Below, piece after piece: positions 54,501 through 63,494 of a stretch of DNA of 64,000 bases. The stretch is taken from contig CBDCSR010000003.1 of the NCBI GenBank assembly GCA_965221785.1, positions 1,054,001 through 1,118,000 of the forward strand, written 5' to 3'. The position numbers and the translations under genes were made by a program. This stretch comes from BD2-11 sp965221785. Its GTDB lineage: Bacteria > Gemmatimonadota > Gemmatimonadetes > Longimicrobiales > Gaopeijiaceae. The notes beneath the pieces are model-generated. The model was not told where the DNA came from, did not search any database, and saw only the letters and a list, made by a program, of their open reading frames with translations. Every line of letters starts with the position of its first letter. Within the stretch, counting starts at the first letter, position 1.

Positions 54501-54636
54501 CGTCGCCAAGGGACCTGGCGGCCCTGTCCACCGCTTGGGCGCCAACATCGCTGTTCGCGGGCACCTGAGCCTCCGCGAACGACCACGACGTGGCCCCGAG
54601 CAGCAGAGTAAGGGTTAGTAGCCGGATGACTCTCAT
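51556..54636 (-). CDS. SusC/RagA-type TonB-dependent transporter, second locus
   Basis: A 1026-residue outer-membrane receptor from the ATG at 54636 (MRVIRLLTLTLLLGATSWS), behind AAGGAGAG. A signal peptide and a CarboxypepD_reg-like domain (GLVTDAGSGRPLSAAQVFID) precede the plug with YIDGMRAKSEP and RIEVIKGPAATTLYGTEA. The barrel ends YFTVSLRAIF. Plug sequence and motif order closely follow the first SusC, so the two loci are paralogous. It lies between the lipoprotein (upstream) and SusD (downstream). The 238-base gap upstream contains a CCCGGAAACCGGG hairpin and may hold its own promoter. Confidence 0.92.
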   Translation of the reverse strand: MRVIRLLTLTLLLGATSWSFAEAQVPANSDVGAQAVDRAARSLGDALGIRVTEATPIVGSLTGLVTDAGSGRPLSAAQVFIDGTGLGGLTNASGRYLIINVPAGTHTLRVELIGYTAASQEVTVADDQATTADFGLNEEVIDFDEIVVTGTAGQARRREVGNAIEQINIAEVAEPVNDVGALLQARVPGARIQFGSGNSGSGVDIRLRGNVSTALSNQPIIYIDGMRAKSEPTSSENGAEDPYSPLADINPDDIDRIEVIKGPAATTLYGTEAAAGVIQIFTKQGGQGAPQWTAEVQQGYSYFRPFGTNEVPHMFLHPVFRNGHRQRYSMQVRGGTGDVGYFVSAAWNDNLGAVETDSEQKLNLRANTTFRPHEDVLVQFNNTLTRTDLTQAQMGNSVTSIMMTAIRGPRSYMPGFSNTGRDYETLSLLLSEDYRNQITRAVSGLTVNYTPGADFTHRLTLGYDYSQDDHFNDQQHCWLCPIGRYGDFSDYIQGGEQRRGMSQNTVVSFDYIGTWGFDLASNIRSTLSFGAQGVENEIENSEYVVRHYPGPGDFTLQTGATRQDVDHNRLRVITGGFFMQDQIGISDKYFLTVGARVDGNSAFGEQVGFALLGDDFRFDVYPKISGSYVISDEEFWPEAFGQVKLRGAYGLAGRAPGAFDKVRTWSPVGMGPGGQAYFPSNRGNDALGPERTIEYEFGMDGAWLNGRFNAEVTYYHQTTTDALFRVASPQSEGGWGSQLQNVGEFENKGIEIQTNTTLLDTRSLRWDLGLGLATNHSKVLELGDAALFYVGEYGWVIEDEPVPVIYGQRVTNHNELADPIYSDGRTVYGPANPPYMFTGSMSFDLPGGLNLSARGEYLRGGWISNYFETGATWRTISHPKCYDAYRKVDPSWTNGGEYGEAPPPQAPATRPADMYAWEVAQCFGLATNEHGISESDFAELRDVTLSIPISNLLPSLTSWASRADLVVSGRNVAFWTHKNLVTGHPEQNENSIGTTESGEFRHDLVKGIDETLPPVSYFTVSLRAIF

Positions 54637-54874
54637 AAGACTCTCCTTCCTCTGGGGTGGCGTTCCCGCCACCGGTTTGCAATCCCCTCAACCCCCCTCC
54701 GGGACCGGCCAGCACATGAGCCCGCGCTTGTAAAGCACAGACAGCCCTGCCCGGTTTCCGGGTGCAACCCGATCAGAATGAAGCCCTCTCGCGTGACGCG
54801 CAAGAGGTGACAGTTTCGTGGTGCGGCGCGGCCGGGCGGGAAACGACGTCTCGTGGCCGGACCGCGGTTCGCCG

Positions 54875-55384
54875 TCAGGGCACGGAGATGGAAAAAAGGC
54901 GCAAGCCGATCATGTTCTCCGGATCCACGTCACCGGTGCCCTGCGTGCCGCCCGGAAACACCCCGCCCTGGATCAGGAGTGAAAAAGCGGCCACGCTCCC
55001 GCCGACGGTGATGATGGTGTTGGTGCGGTCGAACTGCCGGATCGCTGCCTCCTGGATCGCGGCGGTCGCCACTTGGGTGCTCAACACCGACGCGCCGGCG
55101 CCGCGCAACTGGATGGTGAGCGCGTCGGATGAAACGCCCGCCACGCGGCCGCTGATGCGGTTGCCCGACAGGTTCATCATCTGGACCGGGAACCCTTCCA
55201 TGGCGGCCTGGTTCATCACGCGGCCGAAGGCCTCCTGATCGAGGACCAGGCGGGCCTGCTGGTCGGGAGCCACCGTCTCCAGCGGCACCGTCGTGTAGGA
55301 AAAGCACCCACCCGGCGCGAGGAGAAGCACCGACATGGCCGCGAGCTTGAGGCACGGGCGCAGGACATACGTGGTTGCAGTCAT
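54875..55384 (-). CDS. Lipoprotein linked to SusC/SusD (paralogue of 7042-7554)
   Basis: A 169-residue lipoprotein from the ATG at 55384, behind GGAGGGAGG, with lipobox LAPGGC (Cys27) and the same CFxY start as the first-locus lipoprotein. The mature part has a beta-rich region (NRISGRVAGVSSDALTIQLR), a later hydrophobic stretch (TIITVGGSVAAFSLLIQGG) and a terminal GLRLFSISVP. It lies 53 bases after the cassette D ankyrin gene on the same strand and precedes SusC, so it links the two systems. Confidence 0.7.
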   Translation of the reverse strand: MTATTYVLRPCLKLAAMSVLLLAPGGCFSYTTVPLETVAPDQQARLVLDQEAFGRVMNQAAMEGFPVQMMNLSGNRISGRVAGVSSDALTIQLRGAGASVLSTQVATAAIQEAAIRQFDRTNTIITVGGSVAAFSLLIQGGVFPGGTQGTGDVDPENMIGLRLFSISVP

Positions 55385-55437
55385 TCGTTTCCTCCCTCCT
55401 GCCATCCGCGGGAGAACCCCTGGGCGAGGTTCCCGGG

Positions 55438-57198
55438 TCAGCAGGCTACGCAGTTGTTGTTGTTGTGGGATCCGAGCGACTCAAGTAGTTCGACCGTCTC
55501 GGGGAAGGGCAGGATGCGCTGTACCGGACCGTTGGCCATGTCGGCCGTGGTCTGGCCGCTCCGGCTCACGGCGGTGACGTCGGCGCCCTGGCTGACCAGG
55601 TAGAGGATCAGCTCGTTGTCTCCCCGGGCGGCAGCGTGGTGCACGGCGGTGTAGCCGTTGCGGTCGCGGGCGTTTACGTCGGCGCCCAGTTCCTCAACCA
55701 GATAGCGTACTGCGGGAACCCACGCCTCGGGTACGTGGCGGTGGACATTGGCGGCGAAGCCTTCGCCGTAGGTGATGCCCGACGCTGCGTGGATGGGCCA
55801 GGAACCCGGGCCGCCGATCGGGACCGGGGGCAGTCCGGACATGTCGGCCCGGCCCCCGCGGCGGAAGCGTCGCGGGGCGTTCACCGTGGGGATGTGGGGA
55901 TCGGCCCCGTGCGCGACCAGCAGCTTCATCGCCGTGACGTCCAGCGCGAACGCCGCGCGCCAGAAGGGCGTCGCGCCCATGCGGTCGACGCTCAGGAAAC
56001 TGCGTCCGAACTCCGTGTACCACAGGGTCTTGTGGAGGCGCACGTTGGGGTCCGCGCCAGCCTCGAGAAAGGCCTCCAGCAACTCCAGGTAGGTGGTCTC
56101 CTGCTGGGTGTAGTCGGTCGGCTGCGGATGGCGGGACTTGGGGATCCACTGGGTGTTGAGTACCGCGTACAGGGGGGTCGCCCCCGCGTCGCTGGCCAGG
56201 GTGAAATCTGCGCCGCGGTCCAAAAGGACCCTGGCAAGGTCGAAATGCCCGTTCAGGGTGGCCATGAGGAGCGGGCTGGTACGGTCTCCGGCGCTCACCC
56301 GGTCGATGTCGGCACCGCGGTCGAGAAGGGCCTCGGCGGCGGCGCGCCGGCCGTCGCGCGCGGCCATCAGCAGCGCGGTCAGCCCGCCGTAGTGTCCGAC
56401 CAGGTCTGCGTGGGAGAGCGGCTGGGGTACCGTCCGATCACGGTCGCGCGCCAGCGACGGCGGGGGCTCGTCCGGGTTCAGGAGGGTGCTGACCGTGGGA
56501 TCGGGCTGGGCCTGGGCCGGGCGCCCGCCCCCGCCCCCGCCCTGCAGCTGCTGGAGCGCCTCCACCCGCTCGTCGCGGCGCTGTTGCGCCTCCCGGTCTT
56601 CATCGTCCCGCGCCGCGATGTCGATGACGCGGGCGGTGACGGAAGGATCCGCCCCGCCGTCCATGAGGGCGTGGATGGCCCCGGCTCGGTCGGCCGCCGC
56701 CGCGAACATGAGGGGCGTCTGGCCCCACGCGGATTCCACCGCGTTCGGGTCGGCGCCGTGCTCGATCAGTTCCGTGACGGCGTCACCGCTGCCGGCGGCG
56801 GCGGCGAAGTGCAGCGCGGTGGCGCCTCCGGTGGTTGTGGCCGCGCGCGGGTCCGCTCCCGCCGCGAGGAACGCGCGCACCACTTCCGCGCTTCCGGCCT
56901 TGGCGGCCAGGTGCAGGGGCGTGTACCCACCCAGCCGGGTGACCGCCGACAGATTCGCGCCGGCGCTGAGCAGCAGTTCGGCGGTGGCGGCGCTGCCGTT
57001 CTCGGCCGCCCAGTGCAGCGCGGTCATGCCATCGCCCTGGGCACCGTTGACGTCGGCACCCTGGTTGATGAGCGAGCGCACCGCATCCAGGTCGCCGCGC
57101 ATGGCGGCGTCGGCGACCGGGGAGTCCGGTGCAGGCGCGGCGGCCAGGACCACCATCGTCAGAAGCAGCGTGGCAATCGTGCGCGGAAGCTGTTTCAT
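55438..57198 (-). CDS. Exported ankyrin-repeat protein with C-terminal NCxxC (cassette D)
   Basis: A 586-residue protein; the ATG at 57198 (MKQLPRTIATLLLTMVV) has GAGAGGAAGGCG directly upstream. Repeats are DSPVADAAMRGDLDAV, GMTALHWAAENGS, YTPLHLAAKAGS, ATALHFAAAAGS and QTPLMFAAAADR. A Gly/Gln-rich linker (LQQLQGGGGGGRPAQAQP) follows, then LTALLMAARDGRR and SPLLMATLNGHFDLARVLL. The WPIHAASGITYGEGFAAN block and QTTADMANG lead to HNNNNCVAC at the end. It lies 93 bases after DUF1552 and is followed by the SusC-linked lipoprotein. Confidence 0.85.
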   Translation of the reverse strand: MKQLPRTIATLLLTMVVLAAAPAPDSPVADAAMRGDLDAVRSLINQGADVNGAQGDGMTALHWAAENGSAATAELLLSAGANLSAVTRLGGYTPLHLAAKAGSAEVVRAFLAAGADPRAATTTGGATALHFAAAAGSGDAVTELIEHGADPNAVESAWGQTPLMFAAAADRAGAIHALMDGGADPSVTARVIDIAARDDEDREAQQRRDERVEALQQLQGGGGGGRPAQAQPDPTVSTLLNPDEPPPSLARDRDRTVPQPLSHADLVGHYGGLTALLMAARDGRRAAAEALLDRGADIDRVSAGDRTSPLLMATLNGHFDLARVLLDRGADFTLASDAGATPLYAVLNTQWIPKSRHPQPTDYTQQETTYLELLEAFLEAGADPNVRLHKTLWYTEFGRSFLSVDRMGATPFWRAAFALDVTAMKLLVAHGADPHIPTVNAPRRFRRGGRADMSGLPPVPIGGPGSWPIHAASGITYGEGFAANVHRHVPEAWVPAVRYLVEELGADVNARDRNGYTAVHHAAARGDNELILYLVSQGADVTAVSRSGQTTADMANGPVQRILPFPETVELLESLGSHNNNNCVAC

Positions 57199-57291
57199 CG
57201 CCTTCCTCTCCATCGGAATGCGCTCGCCGTCAGGCATCGCGTGTCGCAGTGGCGTCGCTCTCGGGTCTCGTGGGTCGCGCCGGACGTCGGC

Positions 57292-58710
57292 TCAGGTCCC
57301 GCTGTGCGCGGCGGCGGCACCGGGCATCCCCAGCGGGAATGCGCTGGTGCTGTCCCCGAAGCTGGTCCTGTCCTCGTGACCGAGCGCGTGCAGCAGGCTC
57401 AGCATGACGTTGGCCATCGGCGTCCCGTCGGGAGCCTTGAGATGCAGGTTGCCCTGGAGCTTGCCGTTGGCGCCGCCCAGGGTGATCAGCGGGCACCTGC
57501 GGTGGTTGTGCAGGTTCCCGTCCGCCATCGGCGAGCCGTAGACGATCATCGTCTTGTCGAGCAGATGGGTGTCGCCCTCCATGTTCTCGCGCAGGCGGTC
57601 CATCAGGTAGGGCAGCATGCTCACGTGGTACTTGTTGATGGTGGCGAAGTCGAGCACGCCCTGCGGGTTTCCGCCGTGGTGCGACGCCGGGTGGAAGGGC
57701 TTGTCGGTGCCGCTCTCCGGATAGACCCGCGAGGAGGCGTCTCTGCCCAGCTTGAAGGAGAAGACGCGCGTCATGTCGGAGGCGAACGCCAGTGCCTGCA
57801 GGTCGAACATCGTCTCGACGTGCTCGGTGAACGAGTCCGGAACCCCGGCCGGCGCTTCGGGGAGCTCCCTCGCCTCTCCGCTGGTGTTGCGCGCCTCGAT
57901 GCGTTCGATGCGGCGCTCGATCTCGCGCACGTTCTCCAGGTACTGGTCGATGCGCTGCCGGTCCGACGGCCGGAGCTCCTGCTTCAGCCGGGCCACGTCG
58001 CGGGCGATCCAGTCGAGGATGCTGCGGCTGGTGCGGCGCCGGGCGGCGCGCTCCTCCGCGGTCCCGCCCGCACCGAAGAGCTGGTCGAAGGCGATGCGCG
58101 GATCGCGGATCATCGGCAGCGGCTCGGTCGGGGAGGCCCAGCTGATGGTGTCGGTGTAGACGCAGGCGTAGCCGTATGCGCACCCGCCGGCCTGATCCAC
58201 GTTCTCGATGCAGAGCTGCATGGACGGGATCGGCGTGTCCTGCCCGAAGCGCTGGGCGTGCAGCTGGTCGAGCGAGGTGCCGACGTAGACGTCGGAGGCC
58301 TCGGTCTGCTTGGGGTGGGCCTGCGTGAGGAAGACGGCGCTCGACCGGAAGTGGTCGCCGCCGATCTCCTTGGGCTGGTAGGCCTCGGCGTTCGCAACGT
58401 CGGTGTTGCTGAAGATGGTGAGGTAGTCGCGGTAGCGCTCCAGGGGGGCGAGCGAACTGGGGCCCAGGTCGAAGTCGCTCCCCGTGGCGGCGGGAGACCA
58501 GAGGTTCTGGGTGGCGCCCCACTCGTTGGCGCCCGCCGATCCATGGACGATCTCGATGGCGATGAGCCGGGTGGGATCGTCGTTTCGGGCCGCCCTCGAC
58601 CAGGTCCGGCCCGCCGGAACCATGGCGTCGAGCATGGGCAGTGCCACGGTGGCGCCCACACCGCGCAGGAAGGTCCGCCGGGGGATGTGCTTTCCGGTAA
58701 TGAAGTGCAT
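57292..58710 (-). CDS. Tat-exported DUF1552 protein (cassette D)
   Basis: A 472-residue protein from the ATG at 58710 (MHFITGKHIPRRTFLRGVG; twin-arginine signal). DUF1552 hallmarks are GGDHFRSSAVFLTQAHP, AGGCAYGYACVYTDTISW, FHPASHHGGNPQ, VYGSPMADGNLHNHRRCP and SFGDSTSAFPLG. The final motif has SAF in place of the usual GEF. The upstream GTG (58722) overlaps the ribosome site and is less likely. It follows the DUF1592 gene by 104 bases. Confidence 0.9.
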   Translation of the reverse strand: MHFITGKHIPRRTFLRGVGATVALPMLDAMVPAGRTWSRAARNDDPTRLIAIEIVHGSAGANEWGATQNLWSPAATGSDFDLGPSSLAPLERYRDYLTIFSNTDVANAEAYQPKEIGGDHFRSSAVFLTQAHPKQTEASDVYVGTSLDQLHAQRFGQDTPIPSMQLCIENVDQAGGCAYGYACVYTDTISWASPTEPLPMIRDPRIAFDQLFGAGGTAEERAARRRTSRSILDWIARDVARLKQELRPSDRQRIDQYLENVREIERRIERIEARNTSGEARELPEAPAGVPDSFTEHVETMFDLQALAFASDMTRVFSFKLGRDASSRVYPESGTDKPFHPASHHGGNPQGVLDFATINKYHVSMLPYLMDRLRENMEGDTHLLDKTMIVYGSPMADGNLHNHRRCPLITLGGANGKLQGNLHLKAPDGTPMANVMLSLLHALGHEDRTSFGDSTSAFPLGMPGAAAAHSGT

Positions 58711-58814
58711 CGAGATCTCCACTCGTGGTATGACTGTCGGTCGGCTGTCGTATCGCGCGGCCCTCCGGGGCCGGCTGCGTGGCTCGCGATCACGCGAGCG
58801 TCATCTGGTTCTCG

Positions 58815-61358
58815 CTAGCGGGACTCTCCCTGGCTCTCCGCGACCGCGGGCTCGGGTCCGCTCATCTGGAAGGCATCGCTTTCGATGACGCCGCGGATGA
58901 ACGCCGAAATGCGGTAGTCCTGTTGCTCGGCTTCACGCACGATGGCCCGGACGCGCGGCTGATCGTAGTACTCCACCCGCCGTCCCAGCGCGTAGGCCAT
59001 GAGGTTGGCGGTGAAGGTGCGGATCAGCGGTTCCGGACGCTTCAGCAGCGCCTGCTGCAGCTCGCCCGGGGTCGAGACGGGGGTCGTGTCGTAGAACGTC
59101 CCCCGGGTGTCCAGGGGCATGCCGTTCTCGCGAATTCGCCACTTGCCCGAGACCCCGAAGTTGTCGAGGGCGAGACCGATCGGATCCATGAACTGGTGGC
59201 ATGCGTTGCACACCGGGTTGGCGGCGTGCATCGCCATGCGTTCGCGCGTGGTGAGCATGCGGCCGCCCTCCGATTCCTCGGTTTCCTCCAGGTCGGGCAC
59301 GCCCGGCGGCGGAGGTGGCGGCGGAGTGCCGAGCAGCACCTCCATGACCCACTTGCCGCGCAGCACCGGCGAGGTGCGCCCGGCGTGCGAGGTGAGGGTC
59401 AGGATGCTGCCGTGGCCGAACAGCCCACGCCGGTTCTCGTCCGGGTATTCGACCCGGCGGAAATGGTCGCCGGCCACATCCGGGATGCCGTAGTGCCGCG
59501 CCAGCCGCTCGTCCACGAAGGTGTAGTCGGCGTTGTACAGGTCGAAGACGCTGCGGTCCTCCCGAACCAGGTTGTAGAAGAAAAGCTCGGTCTCCCGGTA
59601 CATCGACTCGCGCAGCTGCTGGTAGAAATCGGGCTGCAGGCGAACGTTGGGATTGATCTTCTCCAGGTCCTGCAGGCGCAGCCACTGAGCCGCGAAGCGC
59701 GTGCCCAGCGCCTCGGCGCGCGGATCGGCCAGCATGCGCGTCACCTGGGCGTCGAGCACCGCCGGATCCGACAGCCGGCCTTCCACCGCCTCCTGCATCA
59801 GCTCCTCGTCGGGCGAGGTGCCCCACAGGAAGAAGGACAGGCGCGCGGCCAGGTCAATGTCGCCGATCCGGTAGCCTCCGTCGGCACGCGTGCTCGAAGG
59901 CGGCTCTTCGAACCGGAAGACGAAGTGCGGGCTCGCCAGGATGGCTTCGAGCGCGGTGCCGATGCCCGCTTCGAAACCGCCCTCCTCGGCGCCAGTGCGG
60001 AAGAACGCCATCAGCGCGGTCATGTCCTCGTCGACCAGCGGGCGCCGGAACGCCTTCCGTCCCAGCCGGGAGATGATCTCGGTCGCGCAGGCGGTTTCCT
60101 CCGAGGGGGCTGTGGGCCGGCAGGTGAAGATGGCCCGGCGGCTGGCGGTCTCCGAAACCCCGGTGGGGTTGAAGGGGCCGCCGACGACCAGGTCGCGCAG
60201 GTGGGGCAGCGCCAGCAGGCCGTAGGTGCCGGCGATGGCGGTGCTCGCGAGCGACCAGTCGTGCGGGGAGATCAGGTCCTGAACCGGGCCTTCCGCGTGC
60301 TTGAGGAAGGCGGCGGTCACCCGGTGGTTGCCGGAGCGCACGAAAACCGGTTCGGTGCGCATCTCGACGCCGTTCGGATCGGAGACGTGCATCCAGCGGT
60401 CAAGTTCGAGGACCGCCACCCGCTCGCCGTCGATGGAGACCTCGAGCTGCTCGGGGGACTCGTCGGTGTGGAGCGCGTTGCGCCCGTTGCCGACCAGCGT
60501 GCCTGTGGTTTCGTGGTGGAAGGAGACCCGGAAGACGTATTCGCCGTCGGCCGGGAAGTTGTGCTCGACGCTGAGGCCGCCGCGCGTTCCGTAAGGGGCG
60601 CCCTCGACCCGCTCGGTCTGCGAAGCCCAGCGGGAGACCTGGTACTGGGTTTCGCTCGCGGTGGCGGCCGCGTCGCCCAGGGCCAGCCGCGCGATGTCGC
60701 TGGCTCCGTTCAGGTAGGCTTCGAGCAGGGTGGGCGAGAGCATCTGGGCGTCGGCGATGTTGTCGAAGTTCGCGCTCTTGGTGTCGAGCGGGAGGTATTC
60801 GCCGGCGTCGATGTCGAGATCGAGCAGGTCCTTGACCGAGCGTTCGTATTCGGCGCGGTTCAGGCGCTGGAAGGAACGGGCGCCGGGATTGGGGTTGGCC
60901 GCGAACGCGGCGTCCATGCGATCCTCGAGCGTGGTGACCAGTACCTCGAGCGTGTCGCCGGCGGGGCGGGGCATCCCCGGTGGGGGCATCATCCCCGCGC
61001 GCAGCTTGAGGATCATCTTCTCCACGGTCTCGGCGCGCGCGGCCAGGTTGTCGATGTCGAAGCCGGCCAGGGACAGGTTGCCGGTGAGGAGCGCGTCGTT
61101 GTGGCAGACCTGGCAATAGCGTTGAACGACGTTGGTGAGGTTGGCGGCCGGTGGGTGAGCGGCACCGGGCGCGTTCCGGGTCGGGACCGGAGATAGTGCC
61201 TCACCGGCGGTTGCTGAGCCGTGGTCCGCGAGGATTCGCGCGATCCCATCATCGGTATCGCCGGGATGGAAGGTCGAAGTGGTGCGACCGGAATCGCCCG
61301 TGCCGGCAGCCGCGATCCAGATGCCCGCTACGAACGTGATCGATGCGAATGCTCTCAT
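58815..61358 (-). CDS. DUF1592 dihaem protein (cassette D)
   Basis: An 847-residue exported protein from the ATG at 61358 (MRAFASITFVAGIWIAAAG), behind GGGGACGACGG. Haem sites are YCQVCH (Cys82-His86) and CNACHQFMDPIG near residue 716. Domains in order are FQRLNRAEYERSVKDLL (DUF1587), AFRRPLVDEDMTALMAFFR (DUF1595), AARLSFFLWGTSPDEELM (DUF1592), GKWVMEVLLGTPPPPPPP (DUF1588) and LMAYALGRRVEYYDQPRV (DUF1585). It is closest in layout to the cassette B copy. It is first in a possible seven-gene minus-strand unit (cassette, lipoprotein, SusC, SusD, plug), with 159 bases between it and the ABC-F gene. Confidence 0.9.
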   Translation of the reverse strand: MRAFASITFVAGIWIAAAGTGDSGRTTSTFHPGDTDDGIARILADHGSATAGEALSPVPTRNAPGAAHPPAANLTNVVQRYCQVCHNDALLTGNLSLAGFDIDNLAARAETVEKMILKLRAGMMPPPGMPRPAGDTLEVLVTTLEDRMDAAFAANPNPGARSFQRLNRAEYERSVKDLLDLDIDAGEYLPLDTKSANFDNIADAQMLSPTLLEAYLNGASDIARLALGDAAATASETQYQVSRWASQTERVEGAPYGTRGGLSVEHNFPADGEYVFRVSFHHETTGTLVGNGRNALHTDESPEQLEVSIDGERVAVLELDRWMHVSDPNGVEMRTEPVFVRSGNHRVTAAFLKHAEGPVQDLISPHDWSLASTAIAGTYGLLALPHLRDLVVGGPFNPTGVSETASRRAIFTCRPTAPSEETACATEIISRLGRKAFRRPLVDEDMTALMAFFRTGAEEGGFEAGIGTALEAILASPHFVFRFEEPPSSTRADGGYRIGDIDLAARLSFFLWGTSPDEELMQEAVEGRLSDPAVLDAQVTRMLADPRAEALGTRFAAQWLRLQDLEKINPNVRLQPDFYQQLRESMYRETELFFYNLVREDRSVFDLYNADYTFVDERLARHYGIPDVAGDHFRRVEYPDENRRGLFGHGSILTLTSHAGRTSPVLRGKWVMEVLLGTPPPPPPPGVPDLEETEESEGGRMLTTRERMAMHAANPVCNACHQFMDPIGLALDNFGVSGKWRIRENGMPLDTRGTFYDTTPVSTPGELQQALLKRPEPLIRTFTANLMAYALGRRVEYYDQPRVRAIVREAEQQDYRISAFIRGVIESDAFQMSGPEPAVAESQGESR

Positions 61359-61517
61359 GCCGTCGTCCCCGCTTCTCTGCCTGACCCGCCCGTCTTCGGC
61401 GAGTGCGATATGCTCGAAGATCCTCCGCCGGCGGGCCCGTCCCCGCGGGACACACCTCAAGCCGGGCGGAGACAACCCCGCAGCCTTGATTCTACAGCGA
61501 AACCCCGGGCTTCGCCA

Positions 61518-63452
<1,935 letters not shown>

Positions 63453-63494
63453 GGCCGGGGCGGAGGCGTCCTGAGCAGGATGGCCGGTCCCGGC

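Noticed and set aside
17256..57198. Ankyrin proteins as host-directed effectors
   Set aside because: They have Sec-type signals and are locked into a cassette with periplasmic redox proteins; nothing indicates delivery into host cells.
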